A stretch of DNA of 64,000 bases from Proteromonas lacertae (GCA_002245135.1 NGBS01000007.1:62001-126000), one strand, 5' to 3'; shown: positions 44,671 through 57,704, counted from the first letter of the stretch. The notes: a model not told the origin generated them from the letters alone. Numbers and translations: made by a program.

Positions 44671-47600
44671 TTATGGTAAATACCTAATGTATTTGAATGA
44701 GAAATAAACTGCTATTCTAGTAACAACAATATATATCAACAATCCCATCGCATATAACCATCTTTCATCAAAATGTAAGTCCATTACTTTGTCTAAATAC
44801 ATATTAATATGCATTTCAAATCCATTCACTAATCTAATCTTTGTACAATCTAATCCTTTATCACAATGAATTTGTGTTGTCATAACAGAATTGAAGAAGA
44901 AACTGACAGGATTTATATAATTCAAACCTTGGAAAAATTCCAATAAATCCTTATTAGGGATAATAAATCCAGTAATACAATTCATTAACAACAAAAACGC
45001 CATTGTAACAAACAAAGAAATTTGTAAATTTGGAGCAGTAAAAGCAATCCATTGTCCAAAGAAGGAACTAAACATCAGTAAAGCAAAGTATAACAATAAG
45101 AAATGAGATACTTTATCACTATCTGATGAATATCCAACCATTGGATAGATAGTGCAAGTACTTAATAAACAACATAATATAGAATATGGAATTTCACTGA
45201 TTGTAAATGCAACTAATACACCAAATGGTGATGTTAAATGTTTATCCATATCTCTATAAATAGAGTTTCTTTCTGATATTAATGCTGGTAAAGCAGCTAC
45301 AGCAGAGAATACACTAATAAACAATGAACAGGAGAATAAAGAAGCCATATAGGATTGTACACCACCGATTGTATTTGGTGTTGTTTGATAGTATACTCCT
45401 CCTAATATTACACTGATTAAGATTGTTACAGCAATTCGAGATAATGTATAAGAACTACATCTCCAATAGAACTTTGAGCTATTTAATAATAATAATAATA
45501 ATGAATACATTTTCTTAGTATAATAATAAGATCTAGTAAATATTGAAGCTGTATATTTTGGAAATTCCAATTTTGATTTCTTTTTACCTTCTTCTTCTAA
45601 TTGTTGAATTGTTTCTATATTTTTCTTTCTTAATTCACTCTTCTCATAATTCTCAGCATAACTCTTAAACTCTACACTTGTACCAGCTCCAGTTACTTCT
45701 AATATCCAACTAGCAGGGTTTTGACCTTCTTGTAACTTGGGAATTCCTTCAATTTGATGGAAATAATTCACTAATTTTTCACCATTCATTCCTGTATCAC
45801 CTAAATAAACAGTCTTACCACCACTTTCTAATAACAAAATATTACTAAATAATTGAAATATTTCAAAAGATGGTTGATGGAATTGTACAAACTACACATT
45901 TTCCATATTCAGCAATTCTGTTCAATACTTTTACTACCATCAATGCACTTTTACTATCTAAACCTGTAGTTGGCTCATCTAAGAATAATATTGCTGGATC
46001 TGCTACTAGCTCAATACCTGTCATTATCAATTTACGAATTGCCATTGAAATACCACTTCCTGGATTACCAATAATTATCTTACGATAATCTTCTAATGAT
46101 AATACTTTTACTACTTCATCTACTTTCTTATTAATATCTTCATTACTCAATTTTGAACTTAATCTCAATCTTGCATTGAAAAACAATACTTCTTCAACAG
46201 TTTCTTTAGTTGGTAAATTATCAGCTTGTTCAACATAACCTAATACATGACTTTGTGTATTTAATGACAATTTTTGTCCATTGAATAATATATCACCTGT
46301 TACTTTTGTCTTTGTGGATGTATGTGATAATGCATCTAATAATGTACTTTTACCAGCACCACTTGCTCCCATTAAAGCTGTTAATGTACCTGATTTTGCA
46401 TATCCACTAATATTATATAATAATTGTTTCTTTTTCTTTTGAAATCCATTGTTTACATAGACATTGATATTTTTAAAGGTTAATGAAACACTTTCTTTAT
46501 CTTTTTGATTGATTGGAATTCTTTCATTTTCATCTACTTCAATTTCTTGTTCTTCAGCTATGACTGAGTAATCCGCTTTATATTTTCTTAAATATAACAC
46601 AACAGCTGTTAAAAATGTAACTATTCAAATAAATAAACAAATAACAATATATATATATAATACATATAAAATGCATTGCAACTAATACAACAAACCATTT
46701 CCACATATCTTTATCATCAGTTGGAAATGATAAAGTGGCTAAATTAGCAGGACCGTTCTCATAATCACCACTTAAGAACTCATTAACTGCCATAATCTTA
46801 TGACCATAACTAACAGGATTAATATAATAAATCCATCTAAATACCCAAGGTATAGCATCATAAGGAACAGAAAATCCAGTAAATAAAGTCAATATAAACA
46901 CCATAAATGGTAAACTAGCCAATGCAACAAATTCACTAGGAATCCCAAACATTAATAATCGAATAAGAGGAGTAATAGCAAAAGAAGTCATAATTGCCGC
47001 TAATGTGAAAATACCAAAGTGTTTATAATTATCTGAACGTGATAATTTAGAGATGAAATAAAGTGGAGTTCCACCAACAATTGGTTGTATTAACATATTA
47101 GGCCATTCAACTACCATCGTTGATAATACAAAGGTTGGAATGGAGAAATATTTACCAGTTATTTGTTTAGCTAAAACTCTTCGTTGTTCTAAGATAGTAC
47201 CAAACTCAGCAACAGGTCCAAATAATAACAGAATTAATACAAATTCAAATACACCAAATATACTTAACTTATTTCAATAGAAGATATGTCATAAAACACA
47301 TAACCTAAGAAAACACTTGCAATTAAATAACCTACTAGTATACCAGTAACATAGAGTTTATCTCTTATTAATAACTTGAATTGTCTTTGGAATATATATC
47401 TTAACATTGATAATTGTGATAATGAATAATTGGAAGTATATACTTGACCATTTATACTTGATTCAAGTGGTTCTGATTTGTTATTATTACATTCTTTTAT
47501 ATATTCTTCAACTTCTTTATGTTCTTTTGAGTTGAGATAATGTTTGATTAATTCCTCTTTCTTTATTAATTGAGAATTATTATCTGATTGTTGTGGTTTT

Positions 47601-48793
47601 GTTGATTCTACTGGTTGAACTTCATCTTCTTTTGTTTTCTTATTTTCATTATCATTTTCATTTTCACCATTTGTTATTGATGATAATTTATGATGTAATT
47701 CATCTTCAATTTTCATTTTCTATTTAATAAATAATATTTTTTAATAATTATATATTCATACTCTAATTATTTCTTTTCTATAACCTTCATTACCAATATT
47801 ACTAAGAAAACTACCAACATCTGAATTACCAGTGATTCTATATCCCAAATTATTAAAATACAACATTGATGTCTTAGGATTACCACAATAAATTACACTT
47901 CCTTCTTCTAACACTATCAATTGGTCAAAATATGGTATAATCTCAGGATCTGGTTGAATCATTGCAGTAATAACAATATTGTTCATTTCCTTTGCATAAC
48001 TAGTCAGGAATTTTGTTATATCTTTTGTTATTGCACTATCTAAACCTGTACTGAATTTATCTAATAATAATATCTTGTGAAAACCTAATAACATTTCACC
48101 AACTGTAACTCTTCGCTTTTCACCACCACTACATCCTTTTACGAGTAATCCACCTAAATATGTGTTTTCACAGTTCTTTAATCCTAATACGTCTAATAAT
48201 TCATTTACTTTGTTATTTAGATCAGTATTACTCACTCCTGTCTTCTTACTCTTGTGGAATGACTCATTTCCAAATTGCAACATTTTAGAAAATTCTAAAG
48301 TCTCTTTTGCTGTTAATAATGCATTGTGATAATCATATTGACTACAGTAAGAAGCAACTCTTTTCCAATTCTTATACTCTGTGATTTTCTTACCATTGTA
48401 TATAATATTACCTGATAAATATTTTTTGTCTAAATTGTCGTAAATTGCGTTTAATAATGATGTTGAACCACATCCTGGAGCTCCAACAATAATTGTTGAG
48501 GTTCCTGAGGGAAAACATAAGTTTAAATTATTTAGTACGTGTTTTGTCTTCTTTTTCAACTTTCCAGTCATATATTTCAAACCAATTATTAAATCTGTAA
48601 CTATTGTTGAAATATGCGTTTGATCTATATCTAATATATCATTTATCGTATAGGAGAAATTTGATAAAACAAGATGTCTTTTATCTGTAGAAACCAAAGA
48701 AGATGTTGATTTGGGTAAGTTAGAAGATGCAAGATTAACAGGAACTGTAACTTGCGATAAGTTTTCTTCTGTGAGTTCTACTTCTTTGCTCAT
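44671..48793 (-). CDS. Full-size ABCG/PDR-type ABC transporter with asymmetric ATP sites
   Basis: Layout NBD1-TMD1-NBD2-TMD2, about 1,330 residues, in four exons; introns begin GTATGAAT and GTATTATA. NBD1: VGAPGCGSTSLLN (Walker A lysine replaced by Ser), signature VKGCSGGEKRRVTVGE, Walker B ILLLDKFSTGLDS (catalytic Glu replaced by Lys). NBD2: MGASGAGKSTLLDAL, degenerate signature GSGISMAIRKLIM, Walker B ILFLDEPTTGLDS. This is the fungal Pdr5-like pattern of one good and one dead ATP site. PDR proteins pump lipids and drugs across the plasma membrane. Two one-base frame breaks (near 47265 and 45879) must be corrected for a continuous protein. Confidence 0.88.
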
Positions 48794-49173
48794 AAAGAAA
48801 TGAAGGTTATAGAGATAATGAAGAAAAATTAAAATGAGCAACCAAGCCTATAGTTTGAATAATGTTGATTTTCATTTTTTAAAAATATTTCTCAACCTTA
48901 AATATATAAGTAAAAAATAATAAAATGAACTTGCTGAATGATGATAAAATCGATAAACATAATACTGTTGCATTTTAAACACGCTGTAAATTGGATTTTA
49001 AATCAAATCCATCATAAAAGAATAGTAAAAACATCAGTAATAGAAATTATGTTAATGTATTATATTTCTCAGTTAATATGTGTTTATATTCATTATTAAA
49101 TTGTTTCAAAATAATATTCGTTTCAGTCATTCGTTTTATTTTTTTAGTGTAATTTATGAATATTGATTAGAAT
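48794..49173. other. Intergenic with ACCAAGCC element
   Basis: 380 bp between divergent starts. ACCAAGCC (48841-48848) is GGCTTGGT in the ABCG gene direction, 48 bp from its ATG. The remaining sequence shows no genes or known motifs. Confidence 0.4.
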
Positions 49174-50091
49174 ATGTTTTGTTGTTGTTATGGTAAATGT
49201 ATTCTTTAATTGTTATTATATTCATTTAGCTAAGAAACGAAAACCATCAATTTATCAAATCTATCCTGACACAATCGATGATACACATCCATCAGTTGTA
49301 GCAGCTACAGTGCAAAATAGTAATACTCCACAGAGACCAATTTTTCAATCACTCAATACAGAAACTAAAAATTCTGCTCATACAGTCACTCCAACAAACG
49401 CATCGCTTCAGCATCACAAAGTTTTTAATTCTGATTTAAAACCAGTTACAGACTCATTACAAAGATTACAACAAAATTCAGACTTAACTCAAGGAACATA
49501 TGATTCATGGAGTACTTCCTACTACAGGAGATGCGCCATTACAATATCAAGGCACAAGATCTTCTGCAGTTGTACCTAGGTTGAGATTCTCAAAAGCAGG
49601 ACAAGGCTATCAATCAGATGATTCAACAGTTGAAAAATACATCATGGCTCCTAAAGGAGGAGGAGGATATCGATCAGTTCGAGCTACATCGGTATTAAAT
49701 CCACAACCTGTATATAGAGAAGAAAGGAGGATAGGTAAGAAAGAGAAAGAAGAAGCTGAATATATCAGCACATTAACTAGAAAAGACACATTCAGTAATT
49801 TTGATTTAGATCCAATTGTTATCACTTTTAGAAACATGTCAAAATCAGTTCAGAAAAGTGGCAATATTTCTGATATTGTAGCGAGAAGAGCTTCTAAACA
49901 GAAAGCGCCTAAGAGGGAATCGAAAGCACTGTTTGAAGCGTTAGTAGCTAGAGGTCCTGATGATGTAGCGCCAATGAAGACTAGTAGAGACGTTGTGGTT
50001 TATACGGTATTTATATTTATTGATTATATATTGATTATAGTCAAGAAATCCAAAACCCCCTACACCACCACCAACAACAACAACAAAGTAA
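49174..50091 (+). CDS. Basic disordered protein, unknown function, one frame break
   Basis: ATG 49174 (MFCCCY), a 36-nt intron, then a Ser/Thr/Asn/Gln-rich region (KKRKPSIYQIYPDTIDDT). The frame changes by +1 near 49490-49530 and continues as a better conserved basic part (RSSAVVPRLRFSKAGQGY, MAPKGGGGYRSVRATSVL, KEKEEAEYISTLTRKDTF). A 34-nt intron then leads to a proline/threonine tail ending at TAA 50089-50091. A 16-nt GT-AG piece (GTACTTCCTACTACAG) would restore the frame, but a one-base error is likelier. No family recognised; Tyr/Gly/Arg-rich segments of this kind occur in axonemal inner proteins, which is only a suggestion. Confidence 0.5.
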
Positions 50092-50555
50092 GTGTTTTTA
50101 TAAGATATTTTCACAGCTTCTTTTAGTTTTACTTTATATGTAAATCCTTTAATCGTTGAGTTTATTTATATAGTTAATAGTAATATGTTGTGTGTTTTTT
50201 TGTGGTTATTAAAAAAGATTTAATATTTGCGAATCTTTTGCAAAGATAATAACATCAATGTCATCGAATTATAGCTAATGAAAGATATTAATAGTTCAAA
50301 CAATTACAACTATACTTTCAAAAATGGATGTTTGAATATTATTTAAATGTTTCAATGTGACACTTAAGTAATTTATGAAATGGATTGTATAATATATGTC
50401 TTAACATTAACTTCTTTATTCAAAACTAAACAAAGTCAAAACAAAAAAAAAAGAAACAGAAATATTTTTCATTCATTTTTTCTATTTGATATAACAGTTA
50501 TTTTTAACCCCCATAAACAACTCAAAACAAATATTTTGATTTTTTAAAGGGATTT
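50092..50555. other. Intergenic, no gene seen
   Basis: 464 bp, very AT-rich, holding a run of A and AAACAAAAAA-type tracts shortly before the GT8 start. No sign of coding or structured RNA. Confidence 0.4.
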
Positions 50556-52146
50556 ATGAAGAAGAATATTCTAATACTATGTCTGTTTATACTGTCGTAT
50601 GAATATCTATGTAATTTACTTAATAGATTTCAATTCAAAGCTAGTTATTGTTCTAATACAAACTATCCTAAGCCTACAAAGAACAGTGAATATGCATATG
50701 CATCTATATATTATAATAACGCTACACCTTATACTGGTTTGAAGCTAGGGCCTAAAAGTGCTAATCCAATCCATTAAGGATTCAAATACAACAGCTGATA
50801 TTATAGTAATTGTATCTCCAAACACTTCTTCATCAGAAATGTACAAATTTGAAGAAATGGGATGTATTGTTAAGGAAATGGACTTTCCTGATCCGTTTTC
50901 ATCATCAGGTGAAATTAATAGTAGTGTTGAATTTCAGAGACTATTAAATAGGTTAGTAGTATGGGAATTAACACAATATAAACGTATAATCTACATTGAA
51001 CCTTCCACTATTTTATTACGTAACATGGATCATTTATTTACATGTGGATATTTCTGTGCTGTAGATACACAACCTATGGTATATATTATATATTATATAT
51101 ATAATCATTTTTATAGATGCATGTAAATGATTTATTTGTTATAAGTCCTGGACATAATCAGACATATCAGTTAGTGAAATCAGCAATACAAGATGCTTCT
51201 GATATGTATAAAAAACACTACAAGTATATTTATTTTATAATTTAATAAATCTATAATCATAATTAGTTTTGGTTATGTTCCTAAGCTATGGGAATTAATA
51301 GAAGAATCACCACTCTTCCATCCTGAAGAGAAACTCGATCATTTACCACTCTTCCAAAGACTACCAACAACTTACAATCTTAATCATATGTATTACTATG
51401 AAAAAGGCAATTGGGATTTATATTCATGTAATTTCGTTGTAGATAAATCAGATACAATCTCCTATCCAGGATATTCATTAACTTACGCATATAGAGTTGT
51501 TCCATTTTCACAGCCTTGGTTATGGTTCAGCTATGGATATTTCTTCAAATTAAATCACATTTGGCAAAGAACAAGAAATGCAGTTTCTTATGACAATACC
51601 AATTTATTATTCATTTATAGAGTTCCATTAGCGTTTATATTACTACTACCACTTATCTATTTTAGAAGATTGTTATACCATAATCCATTCACTCCAAAGT
51701 TTGAACCTTTATATGATTTTATTGAATGGGTTGGTGATAATGAAGGTTTATGGTTTTTATTATCACTATTTGCACTGATTGTTATATATAGTATAGCGTT
51801 TTTATTAGTACCAATGATGTCTAGTCCATTAACAGGATGGATATTTTTTATAACTGTGGCTAATTCAATGCTGTATTTATTATGTTCAATATTGTCATTA
51901 ACAAGGCCTAAATTGTATAATGAACCTGTTTCTAATCATTTTATTACTTTTATTGTGATATCTATAACAGTAGTTGTAATTCAGATGATTAGAGTGTGTT
52001 TCTTTAGTGATGAATCAATACCATTTTCTGTGGTGATTTTAGTTACTTATATATTGTCTCAGATTAGAGCAATACCTGTGGCTGTGTTAGGGCATGCTGG
52101 AATTCAACAGAAAAGAAGATTAAGTTATGAACCATTGCCTCATTAG
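50556..52146 (+). CDS. GT8 glycosyltransferase with C-terminal membrane domain (IPUT1/PGSIP-like)
   Basis: About 500 residues, two introns (GTATAT...TATAG at 51079-51117 and GTATAT...ATTAG at 51224-51266). An N-terminal membrane anchor is followed by the GT8 domain: YASIYYNN, LGPK..LIQSIKDSNTTADIIVIV, VWELTQYKRIIYIEPSTILL (DxD site here IEPS), FCAVDTQP. The last ~250 residues hold conserved GNWDLYSCNF and then five membrane helices. This pairing matches plant IPUT1/PGSIP6, which add glucuronic acid to inositol phosphorylceramide. A one-base excess in the AAAA run at 50754-50757 breaks the frame. The DxD replacement needs checking. Confidence 0.72.
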
Positions 52147-52307
52147 TAAAATAGACAGTTATAATTTTTTTAATTATTTAAGTAAATTTAACTCATGTAT
52201 TTGCTTTTTTATGTGGTGTATTAATAAATTTTAAATTTTGAGGGAATTTTGTGAATGAAAACTTTTTTTCATAAACCTATTAATATTTATTCTTCATTTT
52301 TCTGCTA

Positions 52308-53258
52308 ATGCTGCCAACAGATAAAGGTGAAAATATGATCACATCATTTAAATGGATTATAAGATTTTTAAGCAGTACTATTTCCACATTATATAGTTGG
52401 ATTGTGGATCTCTTCTCTTGGTGCATTACAGGCAAAACTGCACTTGAAAGAATATTACTAGATGGAGATTTTGATTATAAAATGACTATAAATGTGAGAA
52501 ATCTATTGCTGAATCAGTCAAGATATGCAAAACAGGTGCAATTATTGAAACAACCATCAAGATTGCCAATTGAAGAATTTTGTGCATCGTTAGTACAACT
52601 TGATAACATCAAAACACCAATGTATATTAATAGAGTGATAATTTAATTGAATAGAGCTGTTTCAAATTTGAGAAATTGTTCATTGCAATTAGAAAATACC
52701 AATATTTGTTTAGAATGCTTATTTAAAAGGAAGAAAATATCATATGATCAAAATAATGCAGATCATGAGAAATTATTAATATCTCTTTGGAATGCATTAG
52801 AAGCAGTTCCGTTGGATAATAGAATATCATCAGAATGGAAGAGATTAGGGTTTCAAAGTGAAAATCCAGCAACTGATTTCAGAGGAATGGGTATATTAGG
52901 ATTAGAGAATTTATTGCATTTTTCAAACCATGAAAATAACAGTGCAAAAGATATTGTTGCTTATGGAAGTGATGCAATTGGTTATCCATTCGCAATTACT
53001 GGAATCAACATTACCAGTTTGTTATTAGATTTAATAAAAGATAGATTTTGTGATGATTTGTTTATTAGAATTCCAGATGAAGAGAAAGAGATAGAAGATG
53101 TTTATTTTAATATTTTGAATGAATTGTATAATAGAACTTATATAAGATTCCATCAGTTTTATTTGAATGCTGAAAAAGAGACTTTATGTGATTTTCCAAG
53201 AATATTTGGAGAATTTGAAGAGGTTATTAGAAAAGATTCCTATTTTGGAAGATTATAA
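52308..53258 (+). CDS. ELMO-domain protein (ELMOD type)
   Basis: 305 residues; one 33-nt in-frame intron (GTATATTAATAG...ATTGAATAG) that contains a stop, so reading through would falsely end the protein at 52646. The start at 52308 gives a short amphipathic or membrane-facing N-terminus. The ELMO domain is clear: LLISLWNALEAVPLDNRIS, WKRLGFQSENPATDFRGMG, ILGLENLLHF, YPFAITGINIT. ELMOD proteins act as GAPs for Arl2/Arl3-type GTPases, while ELMO proteins pair with DOCK as Rac GEFs; the lack of extra domains favours the ELMOD side. The catalytic Arg lies in DFRGMG. Confidence 0.88.
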
Positions 53259-53517
53259 ATTATTTTTATATTATTTATCTCTTTATTTTCTATTGTATTA
53301 TTGTATATTAACAATTTTTAAATAAATTATCCAGTATTTTTGTGAAATATGTCTTTTATTTCGTTATTTTATCAATTATATCACAATCTTTCACATAATT
53401 CGATAACACTCGGTTGTTAAATAAATCTATACAACTCAGATATAAACGAATACAACACTTATATAAAGACAAACAGAAATAATTTAACAATAATTTCAAT
53501 AATTTTAAGCTTAGAAT

Positions 53518-54530
53518 TTAAATAGTTGTTTTTTTGCCTTCTGGATCTTTACGTTTATACTCTACAATCTTCACAATAATAATCTTCTTCTGGTATTTCA
53601 TCTTAATCCAACACAATGTTGATGAAACCTAAATCCGCAACCATTACAGCAAACCATTTTATCATTTTCTACTTGTGAATATTGACTAAAGCATTTAAAA
53701 CAACCTAGATCTATTCAATATAAATTAGTAATGCTCTAATTGTGATGCATACTGTTTAAATAATAAATACAAGCTTATACATATGCACGAATGAACTGAG
53801 CTTTTTGGTTTTCAGCATTTTCACCTTCACCATTCTTATATATATTGTTATATGCATCATTAAAAGGCTTTAAAGATGATTGATGGATAATTCGACTAAA
53901 GTCAATAACATAGAGTAATACAAAGGATTTTCTCTTTCAAATAATTTTACACAAATTGGATCAGTTAATGTAGTTAATTTTCTCTCATCTTGCAATTCCT
54001 TCGGTAATTCTCTTGCTTGAACAACCAAAATTGGTAATGTCACTTTATCGTTAGTCCACCAAGCAATGCTGTGAACTCTATAATATTACATTATAAAATA
54101 TACGGGAATGAGAGAAAACTTGAGCATGCAGATGTCATTCAATTCAATGAATTTAATATTCTACCATTATTCAGTTTACCACTTATCACAAAAGATTTCT
54201 TTTCAGTTTCTACTGTGGGAATTCCACTTGACAATATTAAAGTAGAATTATTGAATGATAAGATTCGCCAACTATCAACATTTTTATCACATTTATATGA
54301 AGATGAATCTGTTAAACTGTCAATTATACACCATTTGAGTTGCAATATTTGTTTGATAAGTTTCTTCTTCTGAAATACATGTATTTCCATTTAGTGAATC
54401 AAGTGATAGGTCTTTACTCAAAACAGGTTTAATAGTAAATACATCTTCACATATTCTGATATTTGGGGTAATTGATATGATTTGTATAATTACAACATAA
54501 TTTGGACTTTGATTTGATAATCAAATTCAT
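53518..54530 (-). pseudogene. PHD-finger gene with several frame breaks
   Basis: On the reverse strand, coding-like segments in turn are: MNLIIKS start (54530), a beta-rich part (PNIRICEDVFTIKPVL ... SWRILSFNNSTLIL), HSIAWWTNDKVTLPILVVQ, LTDPICVKLFERENPLYY, IIHQSSLKPFNDAYNNIY, then, after an intron, a PHD finger (CFKCFSQY ... CCNGCGFRFHQHCVGL ... IPEEDYYCEDC). PHD fingers read histone H3 tails. Joining them needs about five one-base changes in 1 kb, so either this gene is dead or this stretch of sequence is poor. The PHD cysteines and histidine are all intact, which favours sequence error. Confidence 0.5.
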
Positions 54531-54682
54531 TTTTTACAAACACATACAGAAATTATTTCTAATTTAATATAAATTCATTCATAAAACCATTTTATTAAAT
54601 TATCGGTGGTTATATTCATAAGTGTTATACAATTTATGCTTTTCATTATAAGATATATTCAAACAGAACATCACAAAGTATT

Positions 54683-54702
54683 AGCTTGATTACTATCAAG
54701 CC
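54683..54702. promoter_or_regulatory. Inverted element AGCTTGATTACTATCAAGCC in a divergent gap
   Basis: GCTTGAT and ATCAAGC arms face each other across a few bases, in the gap between the PHD-type gene (start 54530, minus) and the coiled-coil gene (54726, plus), 24 bp before the latter. It closely mirrors the palindrome at 12489. Confidence 0.5.
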
Positions 54703-54725
54703 AAATTCAAATTAATTTTTTAAAA

Positions 54726-55532
54726 ATGTCGCAAACTGCTGATGTAGATGATGTAACCGAATATTATAAAATTGTTGACACATGTTTAAAATGCCATGAT
54801 AAAAGGACTAATGAAAAAGAGAGAAATGTAATATTTAACACTAAATCTCTATAGATGGTGAAAAGTTTCATTAATATTATTAGTAAGTCTTTAGTTGAAG
54901 CAGCTGCATTAGAAAAGAAGCAAGGATTGGAGATATCCAGTGGAAGAAATCAGTATATCACTATATATCATACATATAGATGTAAATGAACCGCAAAATG
55001 AAGAATTAGAAAATGAGAAGAATGAACTTACAGAGAACATTAAACAATGTACGGAGGATATTGAAGAGACAATTAGACAAGTATAACTGTTTATATATAA
55101 TATATATTACAGATCAAAGAATCTGATAAAAGATTGAATGGTCTTTTTGATACACTATTACAAGAAAAAGAAATATCAGACAAAGAGAATGAAAAAGAAA
55201 AAAATACAACTTCAAATGAAGATAATAATATAAACTTATTAAAAGAAACAATTAATGAATTTAAGCAGAAAGTTAATGATGAAACAATACTTCAGTTTGA
55301 TTTAAAGAAAGAAAGAGAAGATATTAATGAAGTATAGAAAAATCATTATTTATTGTTTTTAGAGAATTGAAGTTGTTAAAGATGAAATCAAAAAATATGG
55401 CAAAACAAAAAATGGAAATGATGTTGAGGAGGTATTTATTTATATATTATATTTATTGATTAGGAAGGGAAAAAGAAAAGAAAATTACCTACTCCTAGAA
55501 AATCTACACCAAAGAGAAGAACTAGATCTTAA
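54726..55532 (+). CDS. Coiled-coil protein with basic C-terminal tail
   Basis: About six short exons, introns GTAATA..., GTATAA..., GTATAG... and GTATTT.... MSQTADVDDVTEYY, KSFINIISKSLVEAAALEKK, a long acidic coiled coil (NEELENEKNELTENIKQ, RLNGLFDTLLQEKE), then a Lys/Arg-rich end (KLPTPRKSTPKRRTRS) that looks like a nuclear localisation or DNA-contact tail. The overall plan recalls small kinetochore subunits, which is speculative. One splice near 54955 does not close the frame cleanly with the obvious GTATAT donor; a GTGGAAG donor upstream would fit. Confidence 0.5.
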
Positions 55533-55655
55533 TTGCTGTATAGTTGATAATAATTTTTATTTATAATTACCAATTTTGTGTTTTGTGTTGAGAAAATAGG
55601 ATATTGAAATAAACAAGTTTGATTCTCTGTTTGATACATTTTTTGTTTTTAAAAT

Positions 55656-56205
55656 ATGTCTGGATTACCGAAGCATTGGTCTGCTAAAGAAAGTAAAAGT
55701 CATCCAGGCAAGTTCTATTATTACAACGAGTATAATAATTGAAGTATTATATTCATCTAGTAAAACTGGAGAAACTACTTGGATTAAGCCACAAGGTATA
55801 AAAATCCTGTTATTAATGTAACATAGAAGGAGAAGAAGTAAGATGCCTACACATATTACGAAAACATGTGTATGATGGTTATATTATATTAATATTAGAG
55901 GTTCAAGACGTCCAGCATCATGGAGACAAGAAAAAATAACATGTTCTAAAGAAGAAGCTATAGAGAAAATAAAAGAATTTAGAGAAGAGATAATGAAAGC
56001 TGATGATAAAAGAGCAAAATTTGAAGAAATAGCTAAAAAGGAAAGTGATTGTAGTAGTGCTGGAAGAGGAGGTGATTTAGGTAAATTTGGAAGAGGAAAA
56101 ATGCAAAAACCATTTGAAGAAGCTTCATTTAAGTTGAAAGTCGGTGAAATAAGTGATATTGTAGAATCTGATAGTGGTATTCATATTATAATGAGAATAG
56201 AATAA
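55656..56205 (+). CDS. PIN1: Pin1-type WW-parvulin peptidyl-prolyl isomerase
   Basis: Four exons, introns of 31, 31 and 29 nt, 152 residues, frame exact. The WW domain covers about 1-35 (LPKHWSAKES ... TTWIKP); its first Trp and the closing W-x-x-P are present. The parvulin domain has VRCLHILRKH, the phosphate-binding pair in SRRPASWRQEKIT, SDCSSAGRGGDLGKFGRG, MQKPFEEASFKLKVGEIS and SDSGIHIIMR. Pin1 isomerises phospho-Ser/Thr-Pro bonds in mitotic and signalling proteins. It is almost as long and as well conserved as the human enzyme (163 residues), with a shorter linker. Confidence 0.95.
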
Positions 56206-56344
56206 TAAAATAATAAGAATTGAAATAATTGTATGTTTCTGTTTGTTAATCTCTTATAACCAACAATAAAAAATATAAAGTGAAAATCCAATTAATTTAT
56301 CATCTATTTTAAATTACTCACATTTTATTTTATTTTCATATTAA

Positions 56345-57704
56345 TTATGACTCATTTTGTTTTTCCATTACATTAGTTGATTGTTGTAGCTGTGGAGGCG
56401 GTTGTTGTTGAGGCATTGGTGGTTGTGGAATCATACCAGGCATGACAGTCATAGGTATTGGATATAATGCAGTATATAACGCAGGTGGTGGTGGTGGAGG
56501 TATAGTCATCGGTGTATAATTATAATTCCCATTAATAGGCCGAAGTTCAGATTCTCCATGAGCATACTGGCACATATCTCCATGTTGACACTTTTTACCT
56601 GATTGAAAATGTCTGCATAAACGAGTTTTATATGATGGTGATAGTACTGGACCATAAGGATAATTCACTATTAATTATTATTATTAAATATATATATATA
56701 CTTCCTGTAACATGATATATGGGAATATTTGGTGTAATTTGTTGTTTTCTATTATTTTTAGCAACTCTATCTGGCTTTCTAGCATGTGAAACATTTAACT
56801 TTATATTATTACATATTATATTATCTTTATCTAACAATGCTTTCTGTGCATCATCTTCATAATCGAAATTAATAAATGCAAAATCATCACGTTGTGTATT
56901 TGGTAATTCTCTTGCTAAAACTATTTGATTTACTTCACCATACTTTGAAAATATTTCTTTTAAATTATCTGCTGATATTGTACTATTGATTGGAGTTACG
57001 TATAATGCTTTTCTCTATTTAATTATTATTATTATTATATAATTATTAATACATTTATTCCTTCATCTTCATCAAAGTTATTTTGTGTATCTGCCCAGTT
57101 TGCTTGGATTTTATAACCTCCTAATAGAAACTCTTCTTTATTTATTCTATTTAATGCTTTTAAGGCATTTTGATGGTTATCAAAACGGACGAAAAGATAA
57201 CCACGGTTTAGATCTTGATTCTTAGCATCTGGTAATACTATTACCTATAGGAATATGAAGAAATTAACAATACTTTTACTACATTAGCTATGGTGTTTCT
57301 GAATAGTTCATCCACTCGTTTATCTGTCCATGTTTTCTTAATTCCAACGCAGAATAGTGTATTATTTGTCTTGCCTATCCTTAATTCTATATTACTATCT
57401 TTAATTTGTGTGTGTTGCAATAATCGAACTGCTTCTTCTACTTCTTTTTGTGTTTCATACCCTATAAAAGCATATCCTTTACTCACTCCCTGATTTTTAA
57501 TTATTCTATTACCGATTACAGGCCCAATCTTTTCGAAAACTTTTAGCAAATCACTTTCTGTAATATCTTGTCCAAGGCCACCTACAAATACCTCATGTGG
57601 TTCTAAATTGTTACATGCAGAATAAATACTGTGTTTATATCCATAATCTACACCATCACCCTATACATGTTAAAAATATTCACAAATACATCTTCTGAAG
57701 ACAT
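56345..57704 (-). CDS. RNA-binding protein with three RRMs and one TIS11-type CCCH finger
   Basis: Five exons, introns of 29, 29, 38 and 34 nt, 409 residues, frame exact. RRM1 (EVFVGGLGQDITESDL ... GYAFIGYE), RRM2 (ELRIGKTNNTLFCVGI ... NRGYLFVRFD) and RRM3 (ALYVTPINSTISADNL ... FAFINFD) resemble the triple-RRM arrangement of hnRNP Q/R. A CCCH finger follows, C-x8-C-x5-C-x3-H (CRHFQSGKKCQHGDMCQYAH), led by YKTRLC as in TIS11/TTP. The tail is Pro/Gln/Met-rich. TIS11 fingers bind AU-rich mRNA 3' ends, so a role in mRNA stability or translation is likely. RRMs joined to a single TIS11-type finger is not a usual combination. Confidence 0.85.

Noticed and set aside
42930..50760. Programmed ribosomal frameshifting to explain the frame breaks
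   Set aside because: Sites share no slippery heptamer or stop codon, and both +1 and -1 are needed, even within one gene.
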